From NCBI GenBank assembly GCA_050012355.1, contig JBEKHI010000037.1, positions 1 through 32,662 on the forward strand: DNA of 32,662 nt. The letters run 5' to 3'. Within the stretch, counting starts at the first letter, position 1, and every line of letters begins with the position of its first letter. This document shows, piece by piece, positions 6,893 through 13,590 of this stretch. The notes under the pieces were generated by a model. The model worked only from the letters and a program-made list of their open reading frames with translations. It ran no database searches and was not told the origin of the DNA. A program made the position numbers and the translations under genes. The DNA is from JBEKHI01 sp050012355. Lineage in GTDB: Bacteria; Actinomycetota; Actinomycetes; Streptosporangiales; Streptosporangiaceae.

Positions 6893-8036
6893 GACGCATC
6901 ACCTCGATCTCCACCTCGGTGCCCTCCCCCGGCGCGGTGCGGATCCTGGCCTGCCCGCCGATCCGGTCCATCCGGCCGACAATGGACTGCCGTACGCCGA
7001 GCCGGTGCTTCGGGATCTCGTCAAGCGCGAAGCCGCATCCCCGGTCCCGGACGAAGATCGACAGCCGGTCGGCCTCGGCCTCGGCGTACACCGAGATCTG
7101 CGGCGCTCCGGAGTACTTGGCAGCGTTCAGCATGGCCTCGCGAGCCGCGTTCAGCGCTGCCCGGGCCCGGTCGCCGAGTTCCAGGTCGCCGACCCGTACC
7201 ACGTCGATCGGTACCCCGTAGGTGTCCTCGATCTCCCCCGCGATCTTGTCGAGCTGCGCCGACAGCAGATCGGATGCCTCCGCCGACGTGCCCGGCTGGT
7301 AGAGCCAGGCACGGAGCTCACGTTCCTGGGATCTAGCGAGCCGCTGGACCAGACGGGGGTCCTCGGCGCCGCGCTGGATCATCGTGAGCGTGTGCAGCAC
7401 CGAGTCGTGAATCCTAGCCGCTAGTTCTTCGCGCTCGGTCGCCCGCGCGCGAGCCTGCCGCTCGGTGTCCAGCTCGCGGGCCATCCGCAGCAGCCACGGC
7501 GCGACGATCACCGCCACCCCAGCGATGATCACCCCGGCCGCGGCCAGCCCGGGCCGGGCGGCGCTAATCTCGTCCCGCGTCGCGAGGAAGCCGAAGAGCC
7601 CGCTCAGCACGAGAAGCACGCCGAAGATCGTGCGCAGCCCGGCGGGCTGGGACAGCGACTTGCCGGTCCTGGTGGCCATGAAACGGTGCCACAGTTCCGG
7701 GTCGGCCTGCCGCCAGATGATGATCGCTCCGATCACCGCGACCGCCAGCGGCCAGATCAGCGCGCCGGGAGTGGGCCCGGCCAGGCAGGCCAGCGCGGCG
7801 AGCGCGAGCACCAGTCCGCCGTAGAGGGCGAACGGCAGCCAGCGGGGCACGGTCCTCCCGCTGACCTGCGTATTCGCGGTCGGCCCATCCTTGCCGGTGG
7901 GCAGAGTCTTGTCGGTGAGCAGGGTCGAATCCCGGAGTGCGTTCCTGCCTGGGCGCTCCGACGCGCTTGCCTCCGGCGACATGCCAGTGTCCTGGCTCAT
8001 ACATTTGATCGTTACATAACGGCCGGTCTCCCGCAT
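6885..8036 (-). CDS. Two-component sensor histidine kinase (HisKA_3/NarX-type)
   Basis: Up to 383 residues. A polar N-terminus precedes about four membrane helices (starting LPFALYGGLVLALAALACL and ending VIIAGVAVIVAPWLL). The dimerisation/phosphoacceptor helix carries the H-box ARIHDSVLHTLTMIQ, and the C-terminal HATPase domain shows the N-box REAMLNAAKYSG and G-boxes VRDRGCGF and RTAPGEGTEVEIEV. With no clear extracellular domain, it may sense a membrane-borne signal. It belongs to the cell-envelope type kinases of actinomycetes that pair with NarL regulators, here the next gene, with an 8-base overlap. Neither start has a clear ribosome-binding site: ATG 8036 gives the longest frame, and in-frame ATG 8000 (371 residues) is an equal alternative. 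Confidence 0.85.
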   Translation of the reverse strand: MRETGRYVTIKCMSQDTGMSPEASASERPGRNALRDSTLLTDKTLPTGKDGPTANTQVSGRTVPRWLPFALYGGLVLALAALACLAGPTPGALIWPLAVAVIGAIIIWRQADPELWHRFMATRTGKSLSQPAGLRTIFGVLLVLSGLFGFLATRDEISAARPGLAAAGVIIAGVAVIVAPWLLRMARELDTERQARARATEREELAARIHDSVLHTLTMIQRGAEDPRLVQRLARSQERELRAWLYQPGTSAEASDLLSAQLDKIAGEIEDTYGVPIDVVRVGDLELGDRARAALNAAREAMLNAAKYSGAPQISVYAEAEADRLSIFVRDRGCGFALDEIPKHRLGVRQSIVGRMDRIGGQARIRTAPGEGTEVEIEVMRHA

Positions 8037-8135
8037 CAGGGATCAACCCTGACGAGAGCCTTACGTAAGACCCTGCACCAGGCCGCCGCGGCTTCGGGCG
8101 CGGCCGCCGGCCCGAACCCGCTGGCGGCCAGCTGA

Positions 8136-8215
8136 CTTCTCCCGGGTTGGCGCACATTTCCCGTCCGCAATGCCCGGATATGCCCGGCAGCCGGTGTGCA
8201 CCAACCCGGGAGAAG
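8136..8215. repeat. 80-base element bounded by 21-base inverted repeats
   Basis: The arms at 8136-8156 and 8195-8215 are reverse complements over 21 bases with a single mismatch (C8151 against A8200-region T/A). They contain the core CCCGGGTTGG / CCAACCCGGG. The 38-base centre holds the direct repeat TGCCCGG. The flanks (GCTGA left, ATGCC right) show no obvious target duplication. No coding function is visible. As RNA it would form one long hairpin lacking a U-tract. It could be a MITE-like relic, a REP-type element, or a terminator/processing site behind the truncated gene at 8252-8806. Confidence 0.6.
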
Positions 8216-8233
8216 ATGCCTCCGCACAGCGCC

Positions 8234-8313
8234 GCCCGCGGCAGCGGGCTACTACGGGGCCAGCGATGGCCCACCGCTGGGGCTATGCCGCCATCGATGG
8301 CCCATCGCTGGGG
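8234..8313. repeat. Cluster of tandem palindromes at the broken end of the aspartate decarboxylase remnant
   Basis: A hairpin GCCCGC/GCGGGC (8234-8239 and 8244-8249) is followed by two ~20-base related palindromes: CCAGCG...CGCTGG (8260-8280, one internal mismatch) and CGATGG-C-CCATCG (8295-8307). CCAGCGATGG (8260-8269) also pairs exactly with CCATCGCTGG (8302-8311). Both units contain a CGATGGCCCA[CT]CGCTGGGG core. The recognisable decarboxylase homology on the minus strand stops at about 8321, directly at the edge of this cluster. Confidence 0.6.
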
Positions 8314-8806
8314 TCGAGGAGGCACGCACGATCTTCTCGATGCAGACGAGCATCCGGTCCGGCACTGGATAGTTGTCACCGGTGATCGCGTCCGTCAGTT
8401 CGTAGATGAACGCGTCCGCCTCAATCCCGAGAGTTCCAGATCCATATTCAGCGCAGCGGCGGAGCAGATCGGCCCCGCGTTCATGCGAGTTCTTCCCGAG
8501 GAATTCCGCCAGCCGGCCGGCGATGCCTTCCTTGACCGGCATTCCCCCGAGGCCGTCCCAGGTTCGCGTGCACTCGGCGAGCGTGAACTTGCCGAGCAGG
8601 AAGAAGGCCTCCCGTGCCTCGGTGGCGACCCAGTTCGGGTTGCCGCGGCCGACGTTCAACGTGATCGCGTCCGAGCGCTTGCGGTTCTCGTCCGCGAGCG
8701 CGATGAGCTGGTTCTTCAGCTCAAACGGGCTTAGCTCTTCGAGCTGTTTCTGCCGCGGCCGAGGGACGCTGTCACGCACATTCGGCTGATTGGTCTTGGT
8801 GCTCAT
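8252..8806 (-). pseudogene. Truncated aspartate 4-decarboxylase (N-terminal remnant)
   Basis: ATG 8806, preceded by GGGGGAAT, opens a 184-codon frame. Its residues 25-165 match the N-terminal region of bacterial aspartate 4-decarboxylase/aspartate transaminase (AspD/AsdA): LSPFELKNQL, LNVGRGNPNWVATEAREAFF, GIAGRL, LGIEADAFIYELTDAI, GDNYPVPDRML, CIEKIVRA. Intact members have about 530-545 residues and carry the PLP lysine and most of the active site in the missing part. Homology ends at about 8321 and the frame runs on through palindromic repeats to a TAG. The enzyme would have made L-alanine and CO2 from L-aspartate. The remnant cannot be catalytic; whether it is still translated is unknown. 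Confidence 0.8.
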
Positions 8807-9163
8807 GATCCCGATTCCCCCGTTATGCCAGCTGTCACGCGAGCAGCGCTGTGCACACCGGATGTACCCCTGTGAATGCTCTCCGTAACCGACCCACGAC
8901 GGACCGGATGTAGTGTTCGCCACACTCGGCCCACTGAGGGCAGCGGCGGCATGACGGGCCGGCCGGCTGAGATGCCGGTGGCGGCGCGGCTTCAGCGAAG
9001 CGAACCCACCCCTCGGGTTAGCCAAGTCCGGGTGTGTTATAGTCCGCTACTTAACGGAGAGTAATCATCGTTTTTCCCAGTGTGACCGGGGTAGAACCCG
9101 GCCAGCCCACTAGAGCGGGGCGTCCGCCGCATCGCGACGGACCACACAAGGGGGACCAGAATC
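8807..9163. other. Divergent intergenic region between the decarboxylase remnant and the SH3-repeat gene
   Basis: I see no gene in these 357 bases. The direct repeat ACCGGATGTA occurs at 8857-8866 and 8903-8912, 46 bases apart, in the promoter zone of the minus-strand remnant, and may be an old operator pair. TATAGT at 9038-9043 is the best -10 candidate for the plus-strand SH3 gene, but no good -35 is visible. Its ~115-base leader holds the small stems CCGGG/CCCGG (near 9087-9102) and GTCCG/CGGAC (near 9122-9142). Confidence 0.45.
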
Positions 9164-9772
9164 ATGATCAACGTCAGGAAGGCTGCGGCCACGCTGTGCC
9201 TGTCCGGGTTCGTCATAGGCGGCACGGCCACCACGGCCTTTGCCGCCACGGCTTCCACCTCACAAGCCACTGTCACTTCAGAAACTACTGCCACCGTGCA
9301 GGCCACTCAGGTCGTCGGTTACTGGTGCGGCTACCAGGTTGTCCGCGCGCCGAACGGGCTGTACGTGCGCACCGGTCCCAGCCAGGGCTACCGGGTCGTA
9401 GGATCGCTGCGCGACGGCGCGTGGACCACCGGCTCCTGCGCCAAGTGGCGCGGCTGGGTTCACCTATCGAACAAGTACACCCACTGGACCGCGCCCAAGA
9501 GCGCCCGGGGCTGGTCTTACGGCTACTACCTCCAGAAGCCAGTGACCATGTCCTGGTGCGGTTACCGGGTCACCAGCGCGCCCAACGGACTCTACGTGCG
9601 CAGCGGCCCGGGCCGTGGCTACTGGGTTATCGGCAGTCTGGCCAACGGCCAGCGGACCACCGGCGCCTGCGGAACGGTGCGCGGCTGGGTTCACCTGTCG
9701 GACAAGTACAACCACTGGCACTCGCCCTGGAACGCGCGCGGCTGGTCTTACCGGCACTACCTGAGCAAGTAA
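9164..9772 (+). CDS. Secreted protein with two tandem SH3-like repeats
   Basis: The 202-residue protein begins with a signal peptide (1-27, cleavage after AFA), then a Ser/Thr-rich spacer, then two near-identical repeats at about 54-123 and 131-200, offset by 77 residues. Each repeat has the pattern W-C-GY-V-AP-NGLYVR-GP--GY-V-GSL--G--TTG-C, then RGWVHLS-KY-HW, then ARGWSY--YL. NGLYVR-GP is typical of bacterial SH3 domains that bind cell-wall peptides. Two cysteines per repeat (55/92 and 132/169) could form disulfides outside the cell. There is no catalytic domain. ATG 9164 is preceded by GGGGGA. A cell-wall-associated or secreted binding role is inferred. The gene is convergent with tsaD, with a hairpin between. 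Confidence 0.8.
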   Translation: MINVRKAAATLCLSGFVIGGTATTAFAATASTSQATVTSETTATVQATQVVGYWCGYQVVRAPNGLYVRTGPSQGYRVVGSLRDGAWTTGSCAKWRGWVHLSNKYTHWTAPKSARGWSYGYYLQKPVTMSWCGYRVTSAPNGLYVRSGPGRGYWVIGSLANGQRTTGACGTVRGWVHLSDKYNHWHSPWNARGWSYRHYLSK

Positions 9773-9786
9773 GCAACGGATCAGTG

Positions 9787-9810
9787 GGCCCGCCACCACG
9801 GTGGCGGGCC
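9787..9810. terminator. Hairpin between convergent SH3-repeat gene and tsaD
   Basis: Perfect 11-base arms GGCCCGCCACC (9787-9797) and GGTGGCGGGCC (9800-9810) form a very GC-rich stem with a tiny loop. It lies in the 45-base gap between the stops of two convergent genes, so it can end transcription from both sides. There is no U-tract, as is common in actinomycetes. Confidence 0.7.
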
Positions 9811-9817
9811 ACTACCG

Positions 9818-10849
9818 TCAGCGGACCACTACCTCGGTGACCGGCAACGAGGAATCGGCCGGGATGCCAAACGACGAGGGCTCGATCCCCCTGGCCACGA
9901 TCTCCGAGCCGAGCGCGGCCACCATAGCGCCATTATCGGTGCACAGGCCCGGCCGGGGAACGCGGAGCCGGATACCGGCCTTCTCCGCCCGCTCGGCGGC
10001 GAGTTCCCGTAGCCGGGAATTCGCCGCGACGCCGCCGCCGATGAGCAGATCGGTGACGCCGTTGCGCTGGCAGGCCTGGATGGCCTTGCGGGTCAGCACG
10101 TCGGCGACGGCCTCCTGGAAGGAAGCGGCCACGTCGTTGACCGGGACCGGCTCACCGTTCTTCTCCCGGGTCTCCACCCAGCGCGCCACCGCGGTCTTCA
10201 GGCCGGCGAAGGAGAAATCGAGCGTGCCGTCGTGGTACTTGGCCCGCGGGAACGCGATGGCGTCGGGCGCGCCCTCGTGGGCCGCCTTGTCGATGGGCGG
10301 GCCGCCGGGGAAGGGCATGCCGAGAACGCGGGCCACCTTGTCGTAGGCCTCACCCGCCGCGTCGTCGATGGTGGACCCAAGCGAGGTGACATCGCCGGTG
10401 ACGTCGGGGACCAGCAGCAGGCTGGAGTGCCCGCCGGACACCAGCAGGGCGATGCTGGGCTCGGGTAGCGGCCCGTGTTCGATCTGGTCCACCGCGATGT
10501 GCGCGGCCAGGTGGTTCACCCCGTACAGCGGCTTACCGAGCGCGTAGGCGTAGGCCTTGGCGGCCGCCAGCCCGACCAGGAGGGCGCCCGCCAGCCCGGG
10601 GCCCGCCGTGACGGCCACCGCGTCGATGCTCGCGGGCTTGACGTCCGCCTTCGCTAGCGCCCGCTCGATGGCCGGGACCATCGCTTCCAGGTGCGCACGG
10701 GACGCGACCTCCGGCACCACCCCGCCGAACCTGGCATGCTCCGCCATGCTGGAGGCGACCTCGTTCGCGAGCAGTTCGGTGCCGCGGACGATGCCGACTC
10801 CGGTCTCGTCGCAGGAGGTCTCGATGCCCAGCACTAGGGGGGCGGTCAC
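9818..10849 (-). CDS. tsaD: tRNA N6-adenosine threonylcarbamoyltransferase TsaD
   Basis: TsaD (343 residues, usual length) transfers the threonylcarbamoyl group from TC-AMP to A37 of ANN-decoding tRNAs, completing t6A. The N-terminus LGIETSCDETGVGIV is the ASKHA-fold signature, and the metal-binding histidines lie in VNHLAAH (111-117: H113 and H117). SGGHSSL and the C-terminal GGGVAANSRLR and RPGLCTDNGAM are also family marks. It starts with GTG 10849, overlapping the rimI stop by four bases (GTGA). It works with TsaB and TsaE, both encoded just upstream in the same operon. Confidence 0.97.
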   Translation of the reverse strand: MTAPLVLGIETSCDETGVGIVRGTELLANEVASSMAEHARFGGVVPEVASRAHLEAMVPAIERALAKADVKPASIDAVAVTAGPGLAGALLVGLAAAKAYAYALGKPLYGVNHLAAHIAVDQIEHGPLPEPSIALLVSGGHSSLLLVPDVTGDVTSLGSTIDDAAGEAYDKVARVLGMPFPGGPPIDKAAHEGAPDAIAFPRAKYHDGTLDFSFAGLKTAVARWVETREKNGEPVPVNDVAASFQEAVADVLTRKAIQACQRNGVTDLLIGGGVAANSRLRELAAERAEKAGIRLRVPRPGLCTDNGAMVAALGSEIVARGIEPSSFGIPADSSLPVTEVVVR

Positions 10850-11343
10850 CGCAGTTCCTTTCGCATCACGATGGCGTCGGTTCCTGACGGCTGGTAGTAG
10901 CCGCGGCGGACGCCGATTTCCTCAAATCCCCGATTCCGGTACAGCGTCCTGGCCCTGGGATTATCTTCCCGGACCTCCAGCAGCACCGAGGACCCGCCGC
11001 GCCGCGCGGCCGCGTCGATCAGGGTCCCGAGCAGCGCCGAGCCGACCCCCTGTCCCCAGCGGTCAGGCTGGACCGCGATGGTCAGCACATCCGCCGTGTT
11101 GTCGGGTGAGAACAGCATCCCGGCGTAGCCGATGAGCTGGCCGAACCCGTCCTCGGCGGCCAGGTACAGCCGGGTTCCCGGCGGCTGCCTGAACTCCTCG
11201 CGGAACATCTCCGGCGTCCAGGCGTCATCGGGGAACAGGCCGCGTTCCAGTGTCAGCACGGCCTGCAGGTCGTCACGGGCGAGCGGGCGCAGCCGGAACT
11301 CCGACGCGTTACCCACCGGGCCCTTCCGCCATGGCGCCTTCAT
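10846..11343 (-). CDS. rimI: Ribosomal-protein-S18-alanine N-acetyltransferase (GNAT)
   Basis: This 165-residue GNAT-fold enzyme would acetylate N-terminal alanine of S18 or another protein using acetyl-CoA. The N-terminal FRLRPLARDDLQAVLTLE and the acetyl-CoA loop VQPDRWGQGVGSALL mark the family, followed by LLEVREDNPRARTLYRNRGF, the C-terminal GNAT motif of RimI-like proteins. It lies between tsaB and tsaD with 4-base overlaps on both sides (ATGA, GTGA), the usual actinobacterial arrangement. RimI is judged mainly from context; the exact substrate in actinomycetes is uncertain. Confidence 0.9.
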   Translation of the reverse strand: MKAPWRKGPVGNASEFRLRPLARDDLQAVLTLERGLFPDDAWTPEMFREEFRQPPGTRLYLAAEDGFGQLIGYAGMLFSPDNTADVLTIAVQPDRWGQGVGSALLGTLIDAAARRGGSSVLLEVREDNPRARTLYRNRGFEEIGVRRGYYQPSGTDAIVMRKELR

Positions 11344-12038
11344 AACCGCAGCACGCTCTTACGCGCGCCAGGCTCGCGCGCATCCGGTCGTCGCAGGTAC
11401 AGCGGCTCCAACGGCAACAGCTCGGTCGCGCTGGCCGCCCCGACCGCGCCCGCCAGCCCGCCGACGATCCCAGCGGTCTCGACGGCGCTCAGCTGTTCGA
11501 CGACCAGCGCGGCGAGGACGCCGGCGTCGGGGTATTCGGGGGAGATCCGGTTCGGGAAGGCGTCCGGGTAGAGCGCGGCGCCGGTGCCCGCTACCGGGAG
11601 GTCACCGGCGGGCACGTCGGCTGGTTTGCCGACGTCGGGGCCTGATTCCCGGCGCCGCCCCGAGTAGCGGGCCCAGTAGACCTCGCGGCGGCGCGCGTCG
11701 GTGGCGACCAGGTAGTCGTCGTCGCGGCCGGCAGCGGCGGCGATCGCGTCCAGCGTGCAGACGCCGTAGCCCGGAACCCCCAGGGTGCTGGCGAGCACCC
11801 GGGCGGTCACCACACCGACCCGAAGGCCCGTGTAGGGTCCTGGGCCGACACCCGCCACCACCGCCGTTATGGCCTCCTTGGTGGTTCCTGCCTGGGTGAG
11901 GACCGCGGCGATCGCCGGCGTGAGAAGCTCAGCCTGCCGGTGTGCGTCGACTGTTGTCGACGAAGCGAGCACGCGCGAGCCGTCGTGGACAGCCACGGTA
12001 ACAGCGGGCGTCGCGGTATCGAAGGCGAGCAGCAACAC
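11340..12038 (-). CDS. tsaB: tRNA threonylcarbamoyladenosine biosynthesis protein TsaB
   Basis: TsaB (232 residues) is the inactive TsaD paralogue that dimerises with TsaD and is needed for t6A synthesis. The N-terminus LLAFDTATPAVTVAVHDG shows the ASKHA phosphate loop, and GVGPGPYTGLRVGVVTARVL is the family signature. It lacks the paired metal histidines of TsaD, as expected. The start is GTG 12038, 11 bases after the upstream membrane-protein gene. The stop overlaps rimI (ATGA). Confidence 0.95.
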   Translation of the reverse strand: MLLLAFDTATPAVTVAVHDGSRVLASSTTVDAHRQAELLTPAIAAVLTQAGTTKEAITAVVAGVGPGPYTGLRVGVVTARVLASTLGVPGYGVCTLDAIAAAAGRDDDYLVATDARRREVYWARYSGRRRESGPDVGKPADVPAGDLPVAGTGAALYPDAFPNRISPEYPDAGVLAALVVEQLSAVETAGIVGGLAGAVGAASATELLPLEPLYLRRPDAREPGARKSVLRL

Positions 12039-12049
12039 GGAAGCTGAGC

Positions 12050-13009
12050 TTAACCGATCACCTTCGCGGTCGCGCCCTGCGCGACGGCCTGAGCCTGCGC
12101 CGTGAGCTCTGTTTCCGAGACCGGGCCATAGTGCTTCGTCCCGGTCGACTCCTGGAGCCCGTCGACGACCGTCGTGATCAGGACGTTCCGGTACCGGACC
12201 ACCTCGGTGACCACGTACATGGCCGCATGTGCCGACTGGTACACCTGGACCGCCTGGAAAGCGTTGTTGCCGCTTACCTGGGACGTGGTGATGGTGGCAT
12301 CCGGCTCGCCGCTCTTCGCTCCCGGGTCCTGCTTGGCCGTCTGGGCTTCCTCGAACGCGTCGATCGCGGCGAACGTGGCGCTGCCGTCGCCGCTGGCCAG
12401 ACCGCTCGGCGAGTAGGCCTGCACGTCGACCTCAAGAACCCGGTAGGTGGGCGGGTTGTCCAGGGTCCAGGTGCACTGGCTCTGCAGCCCGCTGTTGAGC
12501 GGCGGCGCCGCCGACTTGAGCTGGCCGGGCATGTACTGCGACATGGTGGCCGAGGACACCGCGTCACACGCGTTCGGTACCTGCTGGAGTTCACCGGGCA
12601 GGAACGTGGTGATCAGGTCGTTAGAGACCACATTGGCCGGGCCGGTGTTCCCGCTGAAGGCCAGGTACCCGCCGACGGCGCCAGCGACCACCACCACGGC
12701 CGCGCCGATCGTGATCAGCCGCCGCTTCTTGCGCCGCGCCGCGGACTGGTCGCCCCGGGAGGGCGGGCTGCCTTCCGGGCCGAGTCCAGCCCAGGCTGGC
12801 ACCTCTTCTTCGTCCACCGCCTGGCGCCCCCCTCGGGGCGCGGGCTGCGGGCGCTCCGGGGGCTGCTCGGCGTAGCCCGGCCCCTGGCTCGCCGGTCTGG
12901 CGGTATAGCCAGTTCCCCGGCGGTCGCCGCTGGCAGGCGTAAACGACGGCTGCTCGGACGGCTGCCGGTAGCCGTCGTCATATGGTGACCGTCGTGGCGG
13001 CTGAGTCAC
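12050..13009 (-). CDS. Single-pass membrane protein with disordered Pro-rich N-terminus and ectodomain (function unknown)
   Basis: The 319-residue product has a Pro/Gly/Arg/Gln-rich N-terminal tail (1-95), a basic stop-transfer (RRKKRR), one membrane helix (about 99-119) and a ~200-residue outer domain. That domain carries two cysteines (in PNACDAV and QSQCTWTL) spaced like the DUF3558-type lipoprotein/sensor fold, but I cannot assign it firmly. GTG 13009 is preceded by GGAGG at a good distance. A -10-like TATAGT (minus strand, 13104-13099) may give it its own promoter. It interrupts the tsaE-tsaB pair, which is normally adjacent or nearly so. No enzyme motif is visible; a cell-envelope role is only inferred. 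Confidence 0.7.
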   Translation of the reverse strand: MTQPPRRSPYDDGYRQPSEQPSFTPASGDRRGTGYTARPASQGPGYAEQPPERPQPAPRGGRQAVDEEEVPAWAGLGPEGSPPSRGDQSAARRKKRRLITIGAAVVVVAGAVGGYLAFSGNTGPANVVSNDLITTFLPGELQQVPNACDAVSSATMSQYMPGQLKSAAPPLNSGLQSQCTWTLDNPPTYRVLEVDVQAYSPSGLASGDGSATFAAIDAFEEAQTAKQDPGAKSGEPDATITTSQVSGNNAFQAVQVYQSAHAAMYVVTEVVRYRNVLITTVVDGLQESTGTKHYGPVSETELTAQAQAVAQGATAKVIG

Positions 13010-13158
13010 ACGTGCCTCCGGGGTTGGGCAGGGCGGGAAGGGACGCTAGGAGCGCGAAACGCGCCGGACTGCGTACAAACCGGAGCTGTACAGGCCGAAC
13101 TATAGACGATCTTCTCCGCCTTCGTGGGCGATCGATGTTGCTGGCAGCAGCGAGAGAG

Positions 13159-13590
13159 TCACGGGGAAAAGGCCGCCCAGCGATCACCGACGGGGGTGAA
13201 CCGTACTTCGCGCGGGGAGTCGGGGGTGATGGCGATGTCTAGGTGATCGTCGGCTAGGCCCTCGGCGAGATCGGTGCCCCATTCAATGACGGTGACGCTG
13301 GTGTCGAGGTCGAAGTCCAGGTCATCGAGTTCGGCGAAGCCGTTGAGCCGGTAGGCGTCGGCGTGGATCAGCGCCGGGCCCCCGGACAGCGACGGGTGAA
13401 CCCGCGCGATGACGAACGTCGGGGACGTGACCGGCCCACGCACGCCGAGGCCCTCGGCGATGCCCTGGACCAGCGTGGTCTTGCCCGCGCCGAGCGGGCC
13501 CGACAGAATCAGCAAGTCCCCGGCCAGCAACTGGCCGCCGAGCCGCTTGCCGAGCTCCCGCATTTCTTCGGCTGTCTCAACCGTGATCAT
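13159..13590 (-). CDS. tsaE: tRNA threonylcarbamoyladenosine biosynthesis ATPase TsaE
   Basis: TsaE (143 residues) is the P-loop ATPase that drives the TsaB-TsaD complex in t6A synthesis. Walker A is GPLGAGKTT (31-39). SPTF (56-59), HADAYR (76-81) and VIEWGTDL (the Trp-containing acidic motif) are all present. ATG 13590 is chosen because it overlaps the alr stop by four bases (ATGA) and begins the conserved ITVETAEEMRELG segment; the longer upstream frame is antisense-like and unconserved. A membrane-protein gene separates it from tsaB. Confidence 0.95.
   Translation of the reverse strand: MITVETAEEMRELGKRLGGQLLAGDLLILSGPLGAGKTTLVQGIAEGLGVRGPVTSPTFVIARVHPSLSGGPALIHADAYRLNGFAELDDLDFDLDTSVTVIEWGTDLAEGLADDHLDIAITPDSPREVRFTPVGDRWAAFSP

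Noticed and set aside
7564..8379. Minus-strand frame overlapping the histidine kinase N-terminus
   Set aside because: No recognisable domain; the kinase frame has membrane helices, H-box and HATPase motifs.
9044..9163. c-di-AMP (ydaO-type) riboswitch ahead of the SH3 gene
   Set aside because: Such riboswitches often precede wall-protein genes in actinomycetes, but I could not find the conserved core elements here, only small local stems.
9082..9840. Plus-strand frame overlapping the SH3-repeat gene
   Set aside because: Arg/His-rich shadow of the true frame, which has a signal peptide and conserved repeats.
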